The notes under the pieces are model-generated. The model was not told the DNA's origin. It ran no database searches and was given only the letters and a program-made list of their open reading frames with translations. From an uncultured Butyrivibrio sp. (GTDB lineage Bacteria > Bacillota > Clostridia > Lachnospirales > Lachnospiraceae): a stretch of 38,732 nt of DNA. How positions within the stretch are numbered: position 1 is the first letter of the stretch; each line of letters opens with the position of its first letter. The translations under genes and the position numbers were made by a program. Positions 7,047 to 16,044 of the stretch are shown here, piece after piece. Location of the stretch: the NCBI GenBank assembly GCA_947168335.1, contig CAMVLM010000020.1, positions 1 to 38,732 on the forward strand, in the 5' to 3' direction.

Positions 7047-7271
7047 CTAGGAGATATGCTGTTTATTTTCAATCATTCTGTAAAAATCAAGAAAATAGTC
7101 AGAACCTTCCATCCATAACTTTGAATCAAAATCGTACAAACATTTACAAGCATCAGAATCCAAAAGCTTATTTCTTGCTTCATCAATTGAGATATTCTCT
7201 TCCATTGCCATGTCTTCAATAGCATTAGTAAGAACCATATCAGCACAAGCATTCATTTTATCAGATGACAT
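7047..7271 (-). CDS. Small helical partner protein of the DUF3990 gene
   Basis: 74 residues from ATG 7271, chosen because GGAGG lies nine bases upstream and the protein then begins MSSDKMNACADMVLTNAIED. The frame is open further upstream but would lie inside DUF3990. It is acidic and all-helical, and ends with CLYDFDSKLWMEGSDYFLDF. Such proteins follow DUF3990 genes and are candidate antitoxin or accessory proteins. It overlaps the DUF3990 stop by 11 bases, so expression is probably coupled. Confidence 0.65.
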   Translation of the reverse strand: MSSDKMNACADMVLTNAIEDMAMEENISIDEARNKLLDSDACKCLYDFDSKLWMEGSDYFLDFYRMIENKQHIS

Positions 7272-7656
7272 ATTTCCTTGCCTCCTGAAACTCCAAACAA
7301 CCAACCGCATCTTCTGTAAGGAAACAATACTGATCATACAGGTGATCCGGCAATTTTTGAGAAATAAACCAAAGCCACTCTCTGTCGGCATTTTCAAACT
7401 CATGTACCGCTATTTCCTGTTCAGGTTTATGATAACGAAATGATGACACATACCCATAATTCTGTGTTATAGGGGCATTTCCGGTATTTTGTGCCTTAAT
7501 CAAAGAAGACCTTATAAAATTTCTGGCCTGATTAGGACCACTTGTAAGATAAAAACCTTTGCCAAAATCTTTGCCATTCATGCACTGGTTCAAATCAATG
7601 TTTTCAACACTCGTATAACTACCATGGTAAAGAAGCATCCCATCTTTTAATTTCAT
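7261..7656 (-). CDS. DUF3990 protein (ADP-ribosyltransferase-like fold), probably internally deleted
   Basis: 131 residues. The N-terminal LLYHGSYTSVENIDL and GKDFGKGFYLTS are the family signature, resembling the NAD-binding core of ADP-ribosyltransferases. Typical members are, from memory, about 170-190 residues and carry a GKIANDxTN region after the EFENADREWLWFI motif. Here the sequence jumps straight from WLWFISQ to KLPDHLYDQYCFLTEDAVGCLEF, which is the normal C-terminus. An in-frame loss of about 45-50 residues is inferred, which may inactivate the protein. It is flanked by DUF3791 (overlap ATGA) and the small partner gene. Confidence 0.75.
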   Translation of the reverse strand: MKLKDGMLLYHGSYTSVENIDLNQCMNGKDFGKGFYLTSGPNQARNFIRSSLIKAQNTGNAPITQNYGYVSSFRYHKPEQEIAVHEFENADREWLWFISQKLPDHLYDQYCFLTEDAVGCLEFQEARKYVI

Positions 7657-7865
7657 AGAGCTGCCCCTTTCCGCTTCAAAACATTACATATATCATCCAA
7701 ATTGTAGTCATCTCCACTAACATGAAAAACATCATAGCATGACTCTATGTACTGCCAGATATTATATTCTGTAAAAATTCTGTTTGCAGCCGCCCTGGTA
7801 AGCTTATATCTTTCGCTAAAAGCACCTACTAACCTTATTTCCATATACAGAATTTCATTTATCAT
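7653..7865 (-). CDS. DUF3791 protein, first gene of the DUF3990 module
   Basis: 70 residues from ATG 7865. A GTG at 7874 is also open; the ATG gives the usual MINEILYMEIRLVGAFSERY start, and GGGTG precedes it. The pattern YNIWQYIESCYDVFHVSGDD YNLDD matches DUF3791, small helical proteins nearly always encoded next to DUF3990. The order DUF3791 - DUF3990 - small helical protein suggests a toxin-antitoxin-like unit, but no function has been proven to my knowledge. Its stop overlaps the DUF3990 start. Confidence 0.75.
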   Translation of the reverse strand: MINEILYMEIRLVGAFSERYKLTRAAANRIFTEYNIWQYIESCYDVFHVSGDDYNLDDICNVLKRKGAAL

Positions 7866-8017
7866 TATGCACACCCACTACTTTTAATAATGCAACTGTT
7901 TTCTTCTCCTTAATTATACAATCTTTTCTAAAAGAATGTCATTTCTTTGAAAATAATACGACCATGCCATAACATACAAACCATTCTAAAAATGTAATTG
8001 AGGCAGTTATCTTCATA

Positions 8018-9997
8018 TCACCCTCCATAATAAACAGGGAAATAAACTCTCATATCTTTGTCTTCTCCCCTGTTATCCCACGCAAAATAAGGAATAAAGC
8101 TTGCCTCCACTTTTTCAAAAGTTATATCAGGAAGCTCTCTGTAGAGACTGTCAGAACTGTTATCATCTCCAACAGATCTATATAGACCGCCCTTAACCGT
8201 CAGAACATCTCTATCCTTTATCTGTATCCTTTCTGTAGAGAAGGCTCCCTTTGCAGTTGGAAGATACAATTTATCAAGACTGATTCCCCCTGCATCCCCT
8301 TCCTCCATGCAAAAGACAAGAGGACCTCTCTCAACGCAGACTCTTCCTCTGCACTCCTCTATTCTGTCATGTCCAACTGTGTATCTTACCGGCATATCAA
8401 GAATAAGCTCTACTACTGTATCTGCAGGCTTTTCAACTAATACGCTGTAATACTCTCCAGAAAGAGTTGCATCTATCTCTTTCTTTGTAGTTCTATTTTT
8501 ATCTGTAATACTAATAGCGCCACTCTTTACCCAGGACGGAATTCTAAGAAGAAGTTCTGCGCTGCCCTCACTTTTAACATCCTTAAAACTAAATACAATC
8601 TTTCCATCATAAGGATACTCAGTTTTTGTCTCAAGGACTGCATCAAGACCACTATCAAGCACCACATGAGCTTTAGCAGCAGCATACATTCCTGTGTATA
8701 TCTTGTTTCCATGAACTGCGTAAAGATATTCTGATGCCTGAGCCAGGTTTCTTGTAAGGTTAGGTGGGCAGCAATAGCTTGTTATGTACTCTGTTCTGTG
8801 AAGAGGCCAAACCGGATCAAAGCCTGGATTTTTAACTCTTTCAAGCATGTTTTCATAGAAGTACCTGATACCATCAAGACTTATGGAACCAAGGTTGGTA
8901 TTAAGCATTACTCTCTCAATAACATCAAAGTACTCAGCCTTTGGCTCAATCATGAACATTCTGTAGGCCCACATAACAAGTCCCACATTGGCGCAGGTTT
9001 CATTGTAGGCCGTTACGTTTGGAAGCTGATAATCATAGCCATAGGCCTGATGTACCAGCTGCTGTTTAAAGAAATTGCCGTATGGAGAAGCGCCATTATA
9101 AAGAGCTCCACATCCGCCGGTGATATAAATCTTGTGCTTTAACAGATCTCTCCAAACGCTTTTAAGAACCTGAATATACTCTTCTCCACCCTCTTCGAGA
9201 TAAAGGTCAGAAAGACCTGCATAGAGATAATTGGCTCTTACAGCGTGTCCTATAATCTTCCTGTGCTGCTTAAGTGGAAGTCTGTCCTGATTATCGTCAA
9301 GGCCGTTCTTAACTGAATCTCTAAGCTCTATAGCTTTTCTGGCAAGCTTTAAATATCTGTCATCCCCAGTTGCTCTATAAAGCTCAACAAGTCCCATATA
9401 GTGAGAAGGACAAACAGCAGTCTGAACCTGATCTTTTTCCTCTGCTTCCTTGTACATATTCTCAAGATAATCTGCTGCCCCGGATGCTATCTTAAGAAGG
9501 CTGTCCTTGCCTGTAAGTCTGTAATGAAGAGCTGCTGCCGTCATGAGATGTCCAAAGTTATACACCTCAAAGTCGTTGATATCCCCCATTCTTCCAAGGC
9601 CACTATTTTTCATCTCTCCAATTATCTGCTTGGTGGAAATGTATCCATCAGGCCTTTGTGCTCTACCAATAAGGTCAATATAGGCCTCTATTCGGGAAAA
9701 GAGCTCCTTATCATTTTGAATCACAGCGCAGTACATTGCTGATTCCATCCACTTGTAGAAATCTCCATCACCAAATACTGTTCCTGCAAAGTCACCATCC
9801 ACTTCTCCAGCGCAGATTCTGAAGTTTTCCACAACGTGGCTGATATCAGGTGCTTTAAACATGTTTTCAAGCTGTGGAACTGTCGCACTAAAAATAACGT
9901 CTCTTACAGATTTCCAAAAACCTTCTGTAAACTCCACATCCAAGGCCCCTAGTGGCTGTGCCTTGGCATTTTTACTCTTTCTTGTATCAGTAAGCAT
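8018..9997 (-). CDS. GH127 beta-L-arabinofuranosidase
   Basis: 659 residues, full length for GH127 (formerly DUF1680), which releases terminal beta-L-arabinofuranose from plant glycoproteins and pectin side chains. Comparing with the Bifidobacterium enzyme HypBA1 (Glu338, Cys340, Cys417 nucleophile, Cys418 around zinc), this protein has NETC (Glu333, Cys335) and YCCPPN (Cys409, Cys410), so the zinc-thiolate site is intact. There is no signal peptide, so it acts on imported oligosaccharides. AAAGGAC precedes the ATG, 14 bases after the kinase stop. Last gene of the GH42 operon. Confidence 0.9.
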   Translation of the reverse strand: MLTDTRKSKNAKAQPLGALDVEFTEGFWKSVRDVIFSATVPQLENMFKAPDISHVVENFRICAGEVDGDFAGTVFGDGDFYKWMESAMYCAVIQNDKELFSRIEAYIDLIGRAQRPDGYISTKQIIGEMKNSGLGRMGDINDFEVYNFGHLMTAAALHYRLTGKDSLLKIASGAADYLENMYKEAEEKDQVQTAVCPSHYMGLVELYRATGDDRYLKLARKAIELRDSVKNGLDDNQDRLPLKQHRKIIGHAVRANYLYAGLSDLYLEEGGEEYIQVLKSVWRDLLKHKIYITGGCGALYNGASPYGNFFKQQLVHQAYGYDYQLPNVTAYNETCANVGLVMWAYRMFMIEPKAEYFDVIERVMLNTNLGSISLDGIRYFYENMLERVKNPGFDPVWPLHRTEYITSYCCPPNLTRNLAQASEYLYAVHGNKIYTGMYAAAKAHVVLDSGLDAVLETKTEYPYDGKIVFSFKDVKSEGSAELLLRIPSWVKSGAISITDKNRTTKKEIDATLSGEYYSVLVEKPADTVVELILDMPVRYTVGHDRIEECRGRVCVERGPLVFCMEEGDAGGISLDKLYLPTAKGAFSTERIQIKDRDVLTVKGGLYRSVGDDNSSDSLYRELPDITFEKVEASFIPYFAWDNRGEDKDMRVYFPVYYGG

Positions 9998-10011
9998 AAG
10001 CTAGTCCTTTC

Positions 10012-11484
10012 TTAATCAGTCAAAACCTTAAGGGCTTTGTACAGGGTGTCATCGTCTCCCACATTTCCGGGAAAGATCACATATGGAATCCCTGGAAATC
10101 TACTGCATTCATCTGTCTCCCATACAGGAACGCCTGGCTGTATCTGCCCAAGAACAAGAGCTCTTTTTACTCTGAGAGCCTTGGTTCCTATGTCACTGGA
10201 TGTAATGCCGCCCTTGCCAACAATGAAAGATGGCTTGCATCCAAGCTTTGCAACAATATCAGTAAATTCTTCTGAAATCTTTGTTGAACGAAGAAGTGCT
10301 GCTTCCCTGGTATCTCCAGGAAGATTTAAAACCTTTCTCTTAGTGTATATTACTGGAGTGATGCCACTTTCTATTTTCCTGGTGGCAAGGTCTGAAACTC
10401 TCTTTGTTTCTTCAGATAATCCCTCTTCCAGCACCTTGTCTGAGTCATATTCTATAAATTCAAGTCCAGCTACTTCTCTAAGCTTTTCAAGCTGTTTTGT
10501 AGTCTTATCAGTGTGTGAGCCGATCATAACAATGCCGCCTGGCTTTCCTGTAACCTTAAGAGCTTTTTTATCCAATAAAGGCTTATCTGATATAGCGCCA
10601 ACAGCCTTAACAAAATCAGCAGCTGTACGGAACACAAAGGACTTGCCAGCCTTAAGGCACCTGTAAAGAGCTGCTCCAAAAACCTCTAAATCCACAGACT
10701 GGGTTGCATTTACTACGATAGGAGTTCCGTCCTTAGCCTCTTTTAGTCTTTCTTCTATTTCATCAACATTGCCCTGTCTCATTAACTCTAAGGGAATACT
10801 TATAACATCACTGGATTTTCTTTTTCCACCAGTTTTTTCTTCAATGTATGCCTTAAGATCTGAATTCTTGTATCCAAAGGTCTCATCCCCTGCAAACTCT
10901 GTATCAGCCGCAGGAACAAGCTCATCTCCATATTTTACGTAGTGAATATCCTCGTAGGTTATCCTTCCGCCAGCATAAAAAAATGGCGCAAGGATAATAC
11001 CGTCTGCCTTTTCACCCAGCTCATTTTCAATACACTCCTCGATAATATCGGTTTCCAAAGGAAAGTGCCCTCGAAGTGTTGAATCACTTCTGCTGATAAC
11101 ATTAAAAGAGACACCGCATTTTTTTGATGCACTGATAAGATTTTTCATAAGCTCGTAGTGGAGCTTTTCTGTCTCAGAAAATGTAAGTCCTCTGGAATTG
11201 GTGAGTATATAGAACATTCCTTTTTCATTCTTAAGAGCCTCAACCAGGGTCTCCTCTTTCCAGTCCGTATATACTGCAATATCATGAACTGTCTGGATTC
11301 CTGTCGGATCATCATCAAGGACTACCCATGTCCTTTCTGAAGCTTTAGCGCTTTCTATAAGCTCTTTTATTGCGTTTTCTATTTCCGTTTTATGAGCTCT
11401 GCTAATGGAATCAGCCAGTTCCATTAATTTACAAAAAGACATTTTTTCCATACCTGAAATACCTCTCCCCATACCATTTCTCAT
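10012..11484 (-). CDS. DUF1537 four-carbon acid sugar kinase family protein
   Basis: 490 residues. The N-terminal domain starts with WVVLDDDPTGIQTVHDI, the acid-sugar binding motif of DUF1537, and continues with SRSDSTLRGH. The C-terminal nucleotide-binding domain has GGIVMIGSHT, FIVGKGGITSSD and GQIQPGVPVW. Known members phosphorylate tetronates (threonate, erythronate, 2- or 3-oxo-tetronate). The usual partners (class II aldolase, OtnI-type isomerase or PdxA-like dehydrogenase) are absent here. The start at 11484 overlaps the BKACE stop (ATGA). An internal ATG (MEKMSFCKLM) after GGGGAGAGG is an alternative start. The substrate cannot be told from sequence. Confidence 0.85.
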   Translation of the reverse strand: MRNGMGRGISGMEKMSFCKLMELADSISRAHKTEIENAIKELIESAKASERTWVVLDDDPTGIQTVHDIAVYTDWKEETLVEALKNEKGMFYILTNSRGLTFSETEKLHYELMKNLISASKKCGVSFNVISRSDSTLRGHFPLETDIIEECIENELGEKADGIILAPFFYAGGRITYEDIHYVKYGDELVPAADTEFAGDETFGYKNSDLKAYIEEKTGGKRKSSDVISIPLELMRQGNVDEIEERLKEAKDGTPIVVNATQSVDLEVFGAALYRCLKAGKSFVFRTAADFVKAVGAISDKPLLDKKALKVTGKPGGIVMIGSHTDKTTKQLEKLREVAGLEFIEYDSDKVLEEGLSEETKRVSDLATRKIESGITPVIYTKRKVLNLPGDTREAALLRSTKISEEFTDIVAKLGCKPSFIVGKGGITSSDIGTKALRVKRALVLGQIQPGVPVWETDECSRFPGIPYVIFPGNVGDDDTLYKALKVLTD

Positions 11485-12305
11485 GCTTTAAATGGAATGT
11501 TTAAAATCTCTCTGGCTTCCTTTACTGAAGCAACATCTTTTTCACATTCCCTGACTATTTCTGCAGCTCTTTTCACAATAATGCTGTTATTATCCACTCT
11601 TGTATCAGGATCAAGATAATCGGAATCTTCAAAGCCAACTCTAAGAGAACCGGCTCCGTAATTAACTGCATATTTCATCATGTTCCAGTCTTTTCTTCCT
11701 GCCTGAGTGTATCCCCATATAATGTCATCTCTTCCCTCAAAACACTCTTTTACATAAGCCACCATGTGCTTTAGCGCATTCTCAGTGGCTGGAAGCTCTC
11801 CCTCATGACCAAATACCAGGGCCAGTAAAATAGGAGAAGTAAAGTCAAATTCACTAACAAGTCCCGCCATGGTGTTTACCATACCAAGTTCAAAAAGCTC
11901 AGTTTCAGGGAACTTTTTGTGGGCAATAAGCTCTTTTACGCAGAACTTAACATCATCAATCGGATTCTGATACACGCTCTTTCCAAGGTTTACAGAACCA
12001 ACGTTAAGGCTAACAGCCTCAGTAAAGTCACCATAGATTGGCTGACATCTTTCCTCTATTGTGAGGTTTGATACTCCACCTGTAGAGATTTCCACAATTA
12101 TGTCGCATTCCTCTCTTATGAGTTTTACAGTCTCAGCCAAAAGAGAAAGATCAGGTGTAAGGGCTGCGTTTTTGTCCCTTACGTGAAGATGCACCATTGC
12201 TGCACCCTGCTTGTAGCATTCGTATACGTCTTTGGCAATTTCTTCAGGAACTATCTCATGAGGCGAAGCACATACCGGTGCTACTGACAAAATAACCTTA
12301 TTCAT
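11481..12305 (-). CDS. BKACE (beta-keto acid cleavage enzyme, DUF849)
   Basis: 274 residues. BKACE enzymes react a beta-keto acid with acetyl-CoA to give acetoacetate and a new acyl-CoA, using zinc. The zinc pair HLH is at His39/His41 in MVHLHVRD. The catalytic set seen in the lysine-pathway enzyme Kce (Glu143, Arg226, Glu230, Asp231) is matched by Glu139 and by RVGFED (Arg222, Glu226, Asp227). All key residues are therefore present. AAAGGAGTAATCA precedes the ATG, which overlaps the racemase stop. The beta-keto acid used is unknown; the kinase next door suggests an oxidised sugar acid. Confidence 0.9.
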   Translation of the reverse strand: MNKVILSVAPVCASPHEIVPEEIAKDVYECYKQGAAMVHLHVRDKNAALTPDLSLLAETVKLIREECDIIVEISTGGVSNLTIEERCQPIYGDFTEAVSLNVGSVNLGKSVYQNPIDDVKFCVKELIAHKKFPETELFELGMVNTMAGLVSEFDFTSPILLALVFGHEGELPATENALKHMVAYVKECFEGRDDIIWGYTQAGRKDWNMMKYAVNYGAGSLRVGFEDSDYLDPDTRVDNNSIIVKRAAEIVRECEKDVASVKEAREILNIPFKA

Positions 12306-12975
12306 TGATTACTCCTTTTTTAACAAGGGCATTCTTAAGTGCTACTACGCCGTATGCAGGGCTTGCTAAAACAGGAAGGCCATATTTATCACTTAGAAAC
12401 TCTGCGCAGTATGCCATGCTACCCTGTGCAAGAACTATAACGTCAACATCGTCTGCAATTGTGGCTGCAGAAGTGCTCATGCGCTCTCTGAACTGCTCCT
12501 GGTCAAGGCCAAAAGCGTTCTCCACAAGGCACTGCTTGATCTCCACATGTCTGTTACACTCTCTTGCTACTCTTGTAACTGTATTGCAGGTAGGAATAAG
12601 AGTTGTAGGAAGTGTAGCCATAACTCCAATTCTAAGTCCCTTTCTTACAGCATCCCTGCACATATCCTCATCGATTCTGACAATAGGCATACCAAGATAT
12701 GCTGCCACGTCCTGAACGCTGTCAGCAACTTCACCAACAGAAGAACAAACATTAAGTACAGCGTCGCACCCTTCTTCTGCTGCATTCATAAACATCTTGA
12801 TAAGTCTTGCTGCCGGAGCCTGAGTTACATATCCAGCCTCTCTGACATCAGCAAGGATTGATGGATCCTGCTGATCATAGATTTCAATATCGTCTCCCAA
12901 TACATTTTTGATTTCTCTGTTCACATCTGCTATAAGCTCAGGTGTGGTGCTTGTGTAAACTACTCCAATCTTCAT
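12298..12975 (-). CDS. Asp/Glu/hydantoin racemase superfamily protein with one active-site Cys
   Basis: 225 residues in the two-lobed racemase fold. The first lobe has the catalytic cysteine in LNVCSSVGE (Cys77). The second lobe, where classical racemases have a second Cys in a GCxGM-like motif, reads LAQGSM (184-187), so that cysteine is missing. Single-Cys members include arylmalonate decarboxylase and several uncharacterised groups. A two-base racemase is therefore unlikely, and isomerase or decarboxylase chemistry on a sugar-acid-derived intermediate is a reasonable guess. AAAGGAGAGAAGAGT precedes the ATG. In operon with BKACE and kinase. Confidence 0.8.
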   Translation of the reverse strand: MKIGVVYTSTTPELIADVNREIKNVLGDDIEIYDQQDPSILADVREAGYVTQAPAARLIKMFMNAAEEGCDAVLNVCSSVGEVADSVQDVAAYLGMPIVRIDEDMCRDAVRKGLRIGVMATLPTTLIPTCNTVTRVARECNRHVEIKQCLVENAFGLDQEQFRERMSTSAATIADDVDVIVLAQGSMAYCAEFLSDKYGLPVLASPAYGVVALKNALVKKGVINE

Positions 12976-12990
12976 ACTCTTCTCTCCTTT

Positions 12991-13695
12991 TTATTTCCAA
13001 TAAACATAGTGATCAAGGACTGTCTGAACTATCTTTTCACTCTGCCTGTGTTCTATAACCTCCAACATCTGCCTGTGTAATTTGATAAAATTTTCCTCTT
13101 CCTTTTTGTCCAAAATATCCTTGATGGCCTTTTTCCTGGAAGGGGTTGTAAGCTTGGTAATATAATCTGTAATGGTTACAAGCTGCGGATTGTTGGCTAT
13201 TGCCGCAATCGCTGCATGAAACTCTGTATCACATTCCATGATCTTATCTATAGAAGGCTCATCCTCATAGACTTCTTTTTCCATCTTGGCAAGTATTCTC
13301 TTGAACTCGCGGTAATTATCATCCTCCTTGGCATTATTGATGATTACCTGCAAGGTTCCTATGTCTATTACTGATCTGAGCTCAACAAAATCCTTCCAGC
13401 TGTTTTTGTGAAGTATAATGCTGTAAAGCATGGGATCAAGCATCTTTTGGTTGTAGCTTTCACTTACAAATGTTCCATCTGCTCTTTTGATATAGACAAC
13501 ACCATTGGCTTCCAGTTTTTTTATTGCCTCCCTGACTGAGTTTCTTCCAGCATCATACTGTGCACACAGTTCCATCTCTGTAGGAAGTTTATCCCCCGGA
13601 TTTATTTTCCCTTCAATGATGTCTGATATTATCCCATCCATAACCTGATCGACTACAGACTTTTTCTTTTCTTCAAATCCCTGTTCCATGCTCAT
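12991..13695 (-). CDS. FadR-subfamily GntR regulator
   Basis: N-terminal winged helix (about residues 8-75: KLPTEMELCAQYDAGRNSVREAIKKLEANGVV) followed by the all-helical FCD ligand domain (FVELRSVIDIGTLQ ... CDTEFHAAIAAIANNPQL ... HRQMLEVIEHR). FCD proteins commonly sense acid sugars and other carboxylates, which fits the neighbouring kinase and BKACE. The frame is open to ATG 13716, overlapping the GH42 stop, but no ribosome binding site serves it. GAGGAG lies just before ATG 13695 (and ten bases before ATG 13689), so an internal start is preferred. It probably controls its own operon. Confidence 0.85.
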   Translation of the reverse strand: MSMEQGFEEKKKSVVDQVMDGIISDIIEGKINPGDKLPTEMELCAQYDAGRNSVREAIKKLEANGVVYIKRADGTFVSESYNQKMLDPMLYSIILHKNSWKDFVELRSVIDIGTLQVIINNAKEDDNYREFKRILAKMEKEVYEDEPSIDKIMECDTEFHAAIAAIANNPQLVTITDYITKLTTPSRKKAIKDILDKKEEENFIKLHRQMLEVIEHRQSEKIVQTVLDHYVYWK

Positions 13696-13712
13696 TGAAC
13701 TCCTCACTACCT

Positions 13713-15719
13713 TCATAACTTTTTTAATACCATCACATCTCCTGCAGGTATCTTTCTTGTGCCTTCAATAATTTCATCTGTAAGAAGACTTTGATACTTA
13801 TCACCTCTTGTATCTATGGCTCCATCTTCTTTACCATGATTTATGAAAAAAACAATTCTTTCTCCATCCCTGTTTCTGGCTGTAACCTCAATTTCTCCCT
13901 GAGTGTCCATAACAGGAGAGACCTCTGATTCCTTAAGAATCTCACAATATAACTTATCGAGGTAGGCTCTTTCTACTGCTGTTGCAATATAGTAGGCCTT
14001 GCCCTTTCCATAGCTGTTTACTGTAACCGCCGGCATTCCTTTATAAAAATCATCTTCATAAACAGCCTTTACTTCTGCGGTTGTGGTGTGTAACAAGTCA
14101 CACAAAAATCTACATTCGAAAGTTCTATCACTTCCATTTTCGTGGATATGGTTTACTTCATCTGCAAAGAGTGCATCTGTCTCCTCTACCCATATTCCAA
14201 AGACATCCCTAAGTGGACCAGGATAAGCTCCAAAGATGCATCTGTCATTTTCATCTGCATACCCGGTCATATAGGTGGCAACAAGTGTGCCGCCATTTTC
14301 AACAAAGTTCTTTATCTTTTCTGCCACGCCTTCCTTCATCATGTAGAGCATGGGCGCAACAATCACTTTATATTTGCTAAGGTCTGTTTCCTGAATAATG
14401 AAATCTACCGAATAGTTGCCGTAGTAGAACGTTTTATAAAAGTTATGAACTTCTCTCAGATAATCCATATCCTTAGTTGGACCACTGCACAGCTCAAGAG
14501 CCCACCAGTTATTCCAGTCAAACATTATTCCTATATCGCTGTTTGCCTTGCCGCAAATAAAAGAATCTCCAAGCTTTTCAAGTTCTTTTCCCAGCTCTGT
14601 AAACTCCCTGATTATTCTGGTATCTGTTCTTCCTGAATGAGAAATTACAGCACCGTGGAATTTCTCCTGACCTGCAACTGACTGTCTCATCTGAAAATAG
14701 AGACTGCTGTCTGACCCATGAGCAAGTCCCTGATAAGCAAGGCGTCTTACCTCTCCGGGTCTCTTTAATTTATTATAGGGCTGCCAGTTCTGCTGATTGG
14801 GCGACTGCTCCATAACATAGTAGGACTCTCCGCCTTTAAGAGCTCGCATGATATCGTGCTTCATGGCAGGAAAGCTTCTTTCATCGGTAGGCCATGGGTA
14901 ATTGTCCCATCCAGCGGTATCCATGCAGGGAACCATCTTGGACTGATCAAGCTTTTTGATAAAGCCTGAAATATTGGTAAATACCGGAAGCTTTGGTGTA
15001 GCTGCCTTTAGTATCCTTGCTTCATTTTCATAGCACTCTATGGTGGAATCCGTGATAAAGCGCATGTAATCAAGTTGAACCGCAGGGTTAAACCTGTAAT
15101 CGTCGTTGAGCTCAGAGGGAACCATCACTTCATCAAAGTCATACAAGGTCTTACCCCAAAAACAGGTGTGCCATCTTGTATTTAACTCATCTAAAGTCTT
15201 GTATCTATTCTTGAGCCAGCTTCTAAACTTGTTCTGACAGTTATCGCAATAGCAATAAGTGCCATACTCATTGGCCACATGCCATCCGATAAGACCAGGT
15301 CTGTCCTTGTAGCGCTCAGCCATTTTGGTAGCAATAGCAGCCGCTCTCTCCCTGAACTTATTACTGTTTATACAAAAGAAAACTCTCATGCCGTGAGTTC
15401 TTTTCCTCCCTGCTATATCAACAGGAAGAACCTCCGGGTACTTTTTGGAAAGCCATGACGGCTGTGCACTTGTGGGTGTCGCCAGAAAGTATGACAATCC
15501 AGCTTCATCAAGCTTATCCAAAATATGGTCCAACCATTCAAATTCATATACTCCTTCCGATGGTTCTAACTTAGCCCAGGAAAAAACCGGAAGTGTAACA
15601 GTATTTATCCTGGTCTTCTTAAACACAGCAATATCCTGGTCAATGGTCTCATCGTCCCACTGATCAGGGTTGTAATCGCCTCCAAAGAGAATAAAAGATC
15701 TGCTTAGTTCCTTATCCAT
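13713..15719 (-). CDS. GH42 beta-galactosidase-like glycosidase (copy A)
   Basis: 668 residues in the order TIM barrel, trimerisation (GATase-like) domain and small C-terminal beta domain. The acid/base is Glu151 in HVANEYG and the nucleophile Glu304 in YVMEQSPN. The zinc-binding cysteine cluster YCYCDNC (156, 158, 161) is present. No signal peptide, so it is intracellular. GH42 enzymes release beta-galactose or alpha-L-arabinopyranose; with GH127 in the same operon, arabinogalactan-type oligosaccharides are plausible. First gene of the operon; the 3' end overlaps the regulator frame. About the same length as copy B, and clearly related. Confidence 0.92.
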   Translation of the reverse strand: MDKELSRSFILFGGDYNPDQWDDETIDQDIAVFKKTRINTVTLPVFSWAKLEPSEGVYEFEWLDHILDKLDEAGLSYFLATPTSAQPSWLSKKYPEVLPVDIAGRKRTHGMRVFFCINSNKFRERAAAIATKMAERYKDRPGLIGWHVANEYGTYCYCDNCQNKFRSWLKNRYKTLDELNTRWHTCFWGKTLYDFDEVMVPSELNDDYRFNPAVQLDYMRFITDSTIECYENEARILKAATPKLPVFTNISGFIKKLDQSKMVPCMDTAGWDNYPWPTDERSFPAMKHDIMRALKGGESYYVMEQSPNQQNWQPYNKLKRPGEVRRLAYQGLAHGSDSSLYFQMRQSVAGQEKFHGAVISHSGRTDTRIIREFTELGKELEKLGDSFICGKANSDIGIMFDWNNWWALELCSGPTKDMDYLREVHNFYKTFYYGNYSVDFIIQETDLSKYKVIVAPMLYMMKEGVAEKIKNFVENGGTLVATYMTGYADENDRCIFGAYPGPLRDVFGIWVEETDALFADEVNHIHENGSDRTFECRFLCDLLHTTTAEVKAVYEDDFYKGMPAVTVNSYGKGKAYYIATAVERAYLDKLYCEILKESEVSPVMDTQGEIEVTARNRDGERIVFFINHGKEDGAIDTRGDKYQSLLTDEIIEGTRKIPAGDVMVLKKL

Positions 15720-15948
15720 GGTGTCCCTTTCTTTTTACCCTCCACTCAAAAATAGTTTTTATAAGCAATTAATATTGTAAACAATCAAACATCCTACGTA
15801 TAGATTATTAATATACAAATTTATATAAAACTATTTGTGTATAATTCAAATTAACATGAATTATTCTCAGCCTTTATCGATAATTCTCAGATATTTATAA
15901 CACATCATCAACATGGGTTGTTATATCATTTATCATCATGGACGCATT
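15720..15948 (-). promoter_or_regulatory. Leader/promoter region of the GH42 copy A operon
   Basis: 229 bases of very AT-rich DNA without a gene. It contains an inverted repeat, TATACAAAT (15812-15820) against ATTTGTGTATA (15833-15843), whose arms match except for a two-base insertion. It is a candidate operator for the FadR-type regulator encoded downstream. Several -10-like hexamers occur, and I could not choose a single promoter with confidence. Confidence 0.45.
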
Positions 15949-15981
15949 AAAAAAGAGACTTCAGAACTTTCTGAAATCTCT
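15949..15981 (-). terminator. Rho-independent terminator after GH42 copy B
   Basis: Minus strand: AGAGATTTCAG (15971-15981) pairs with CTGAAGTCTCT (15954-15964) with one mismatch around a 6-base loop, followed by six T. It separates the copy B transcript from the copy A operon. Confidence 0.85.
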
Positions 15982-16044
15982 CTTAGCATATAAACATCCT
16001 ATGTTTATTTAATTTTCAATTAAGATACTGGCCAGCGAATTATT

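Noticed and set aside
10037..10666. Long plus-strand frames inside the glycosidase and kinase genes
   Set aside because: They are antisense shadows of well-supported minus-strand enzymes, with no ribosome binding sites and no recognisable motifs.
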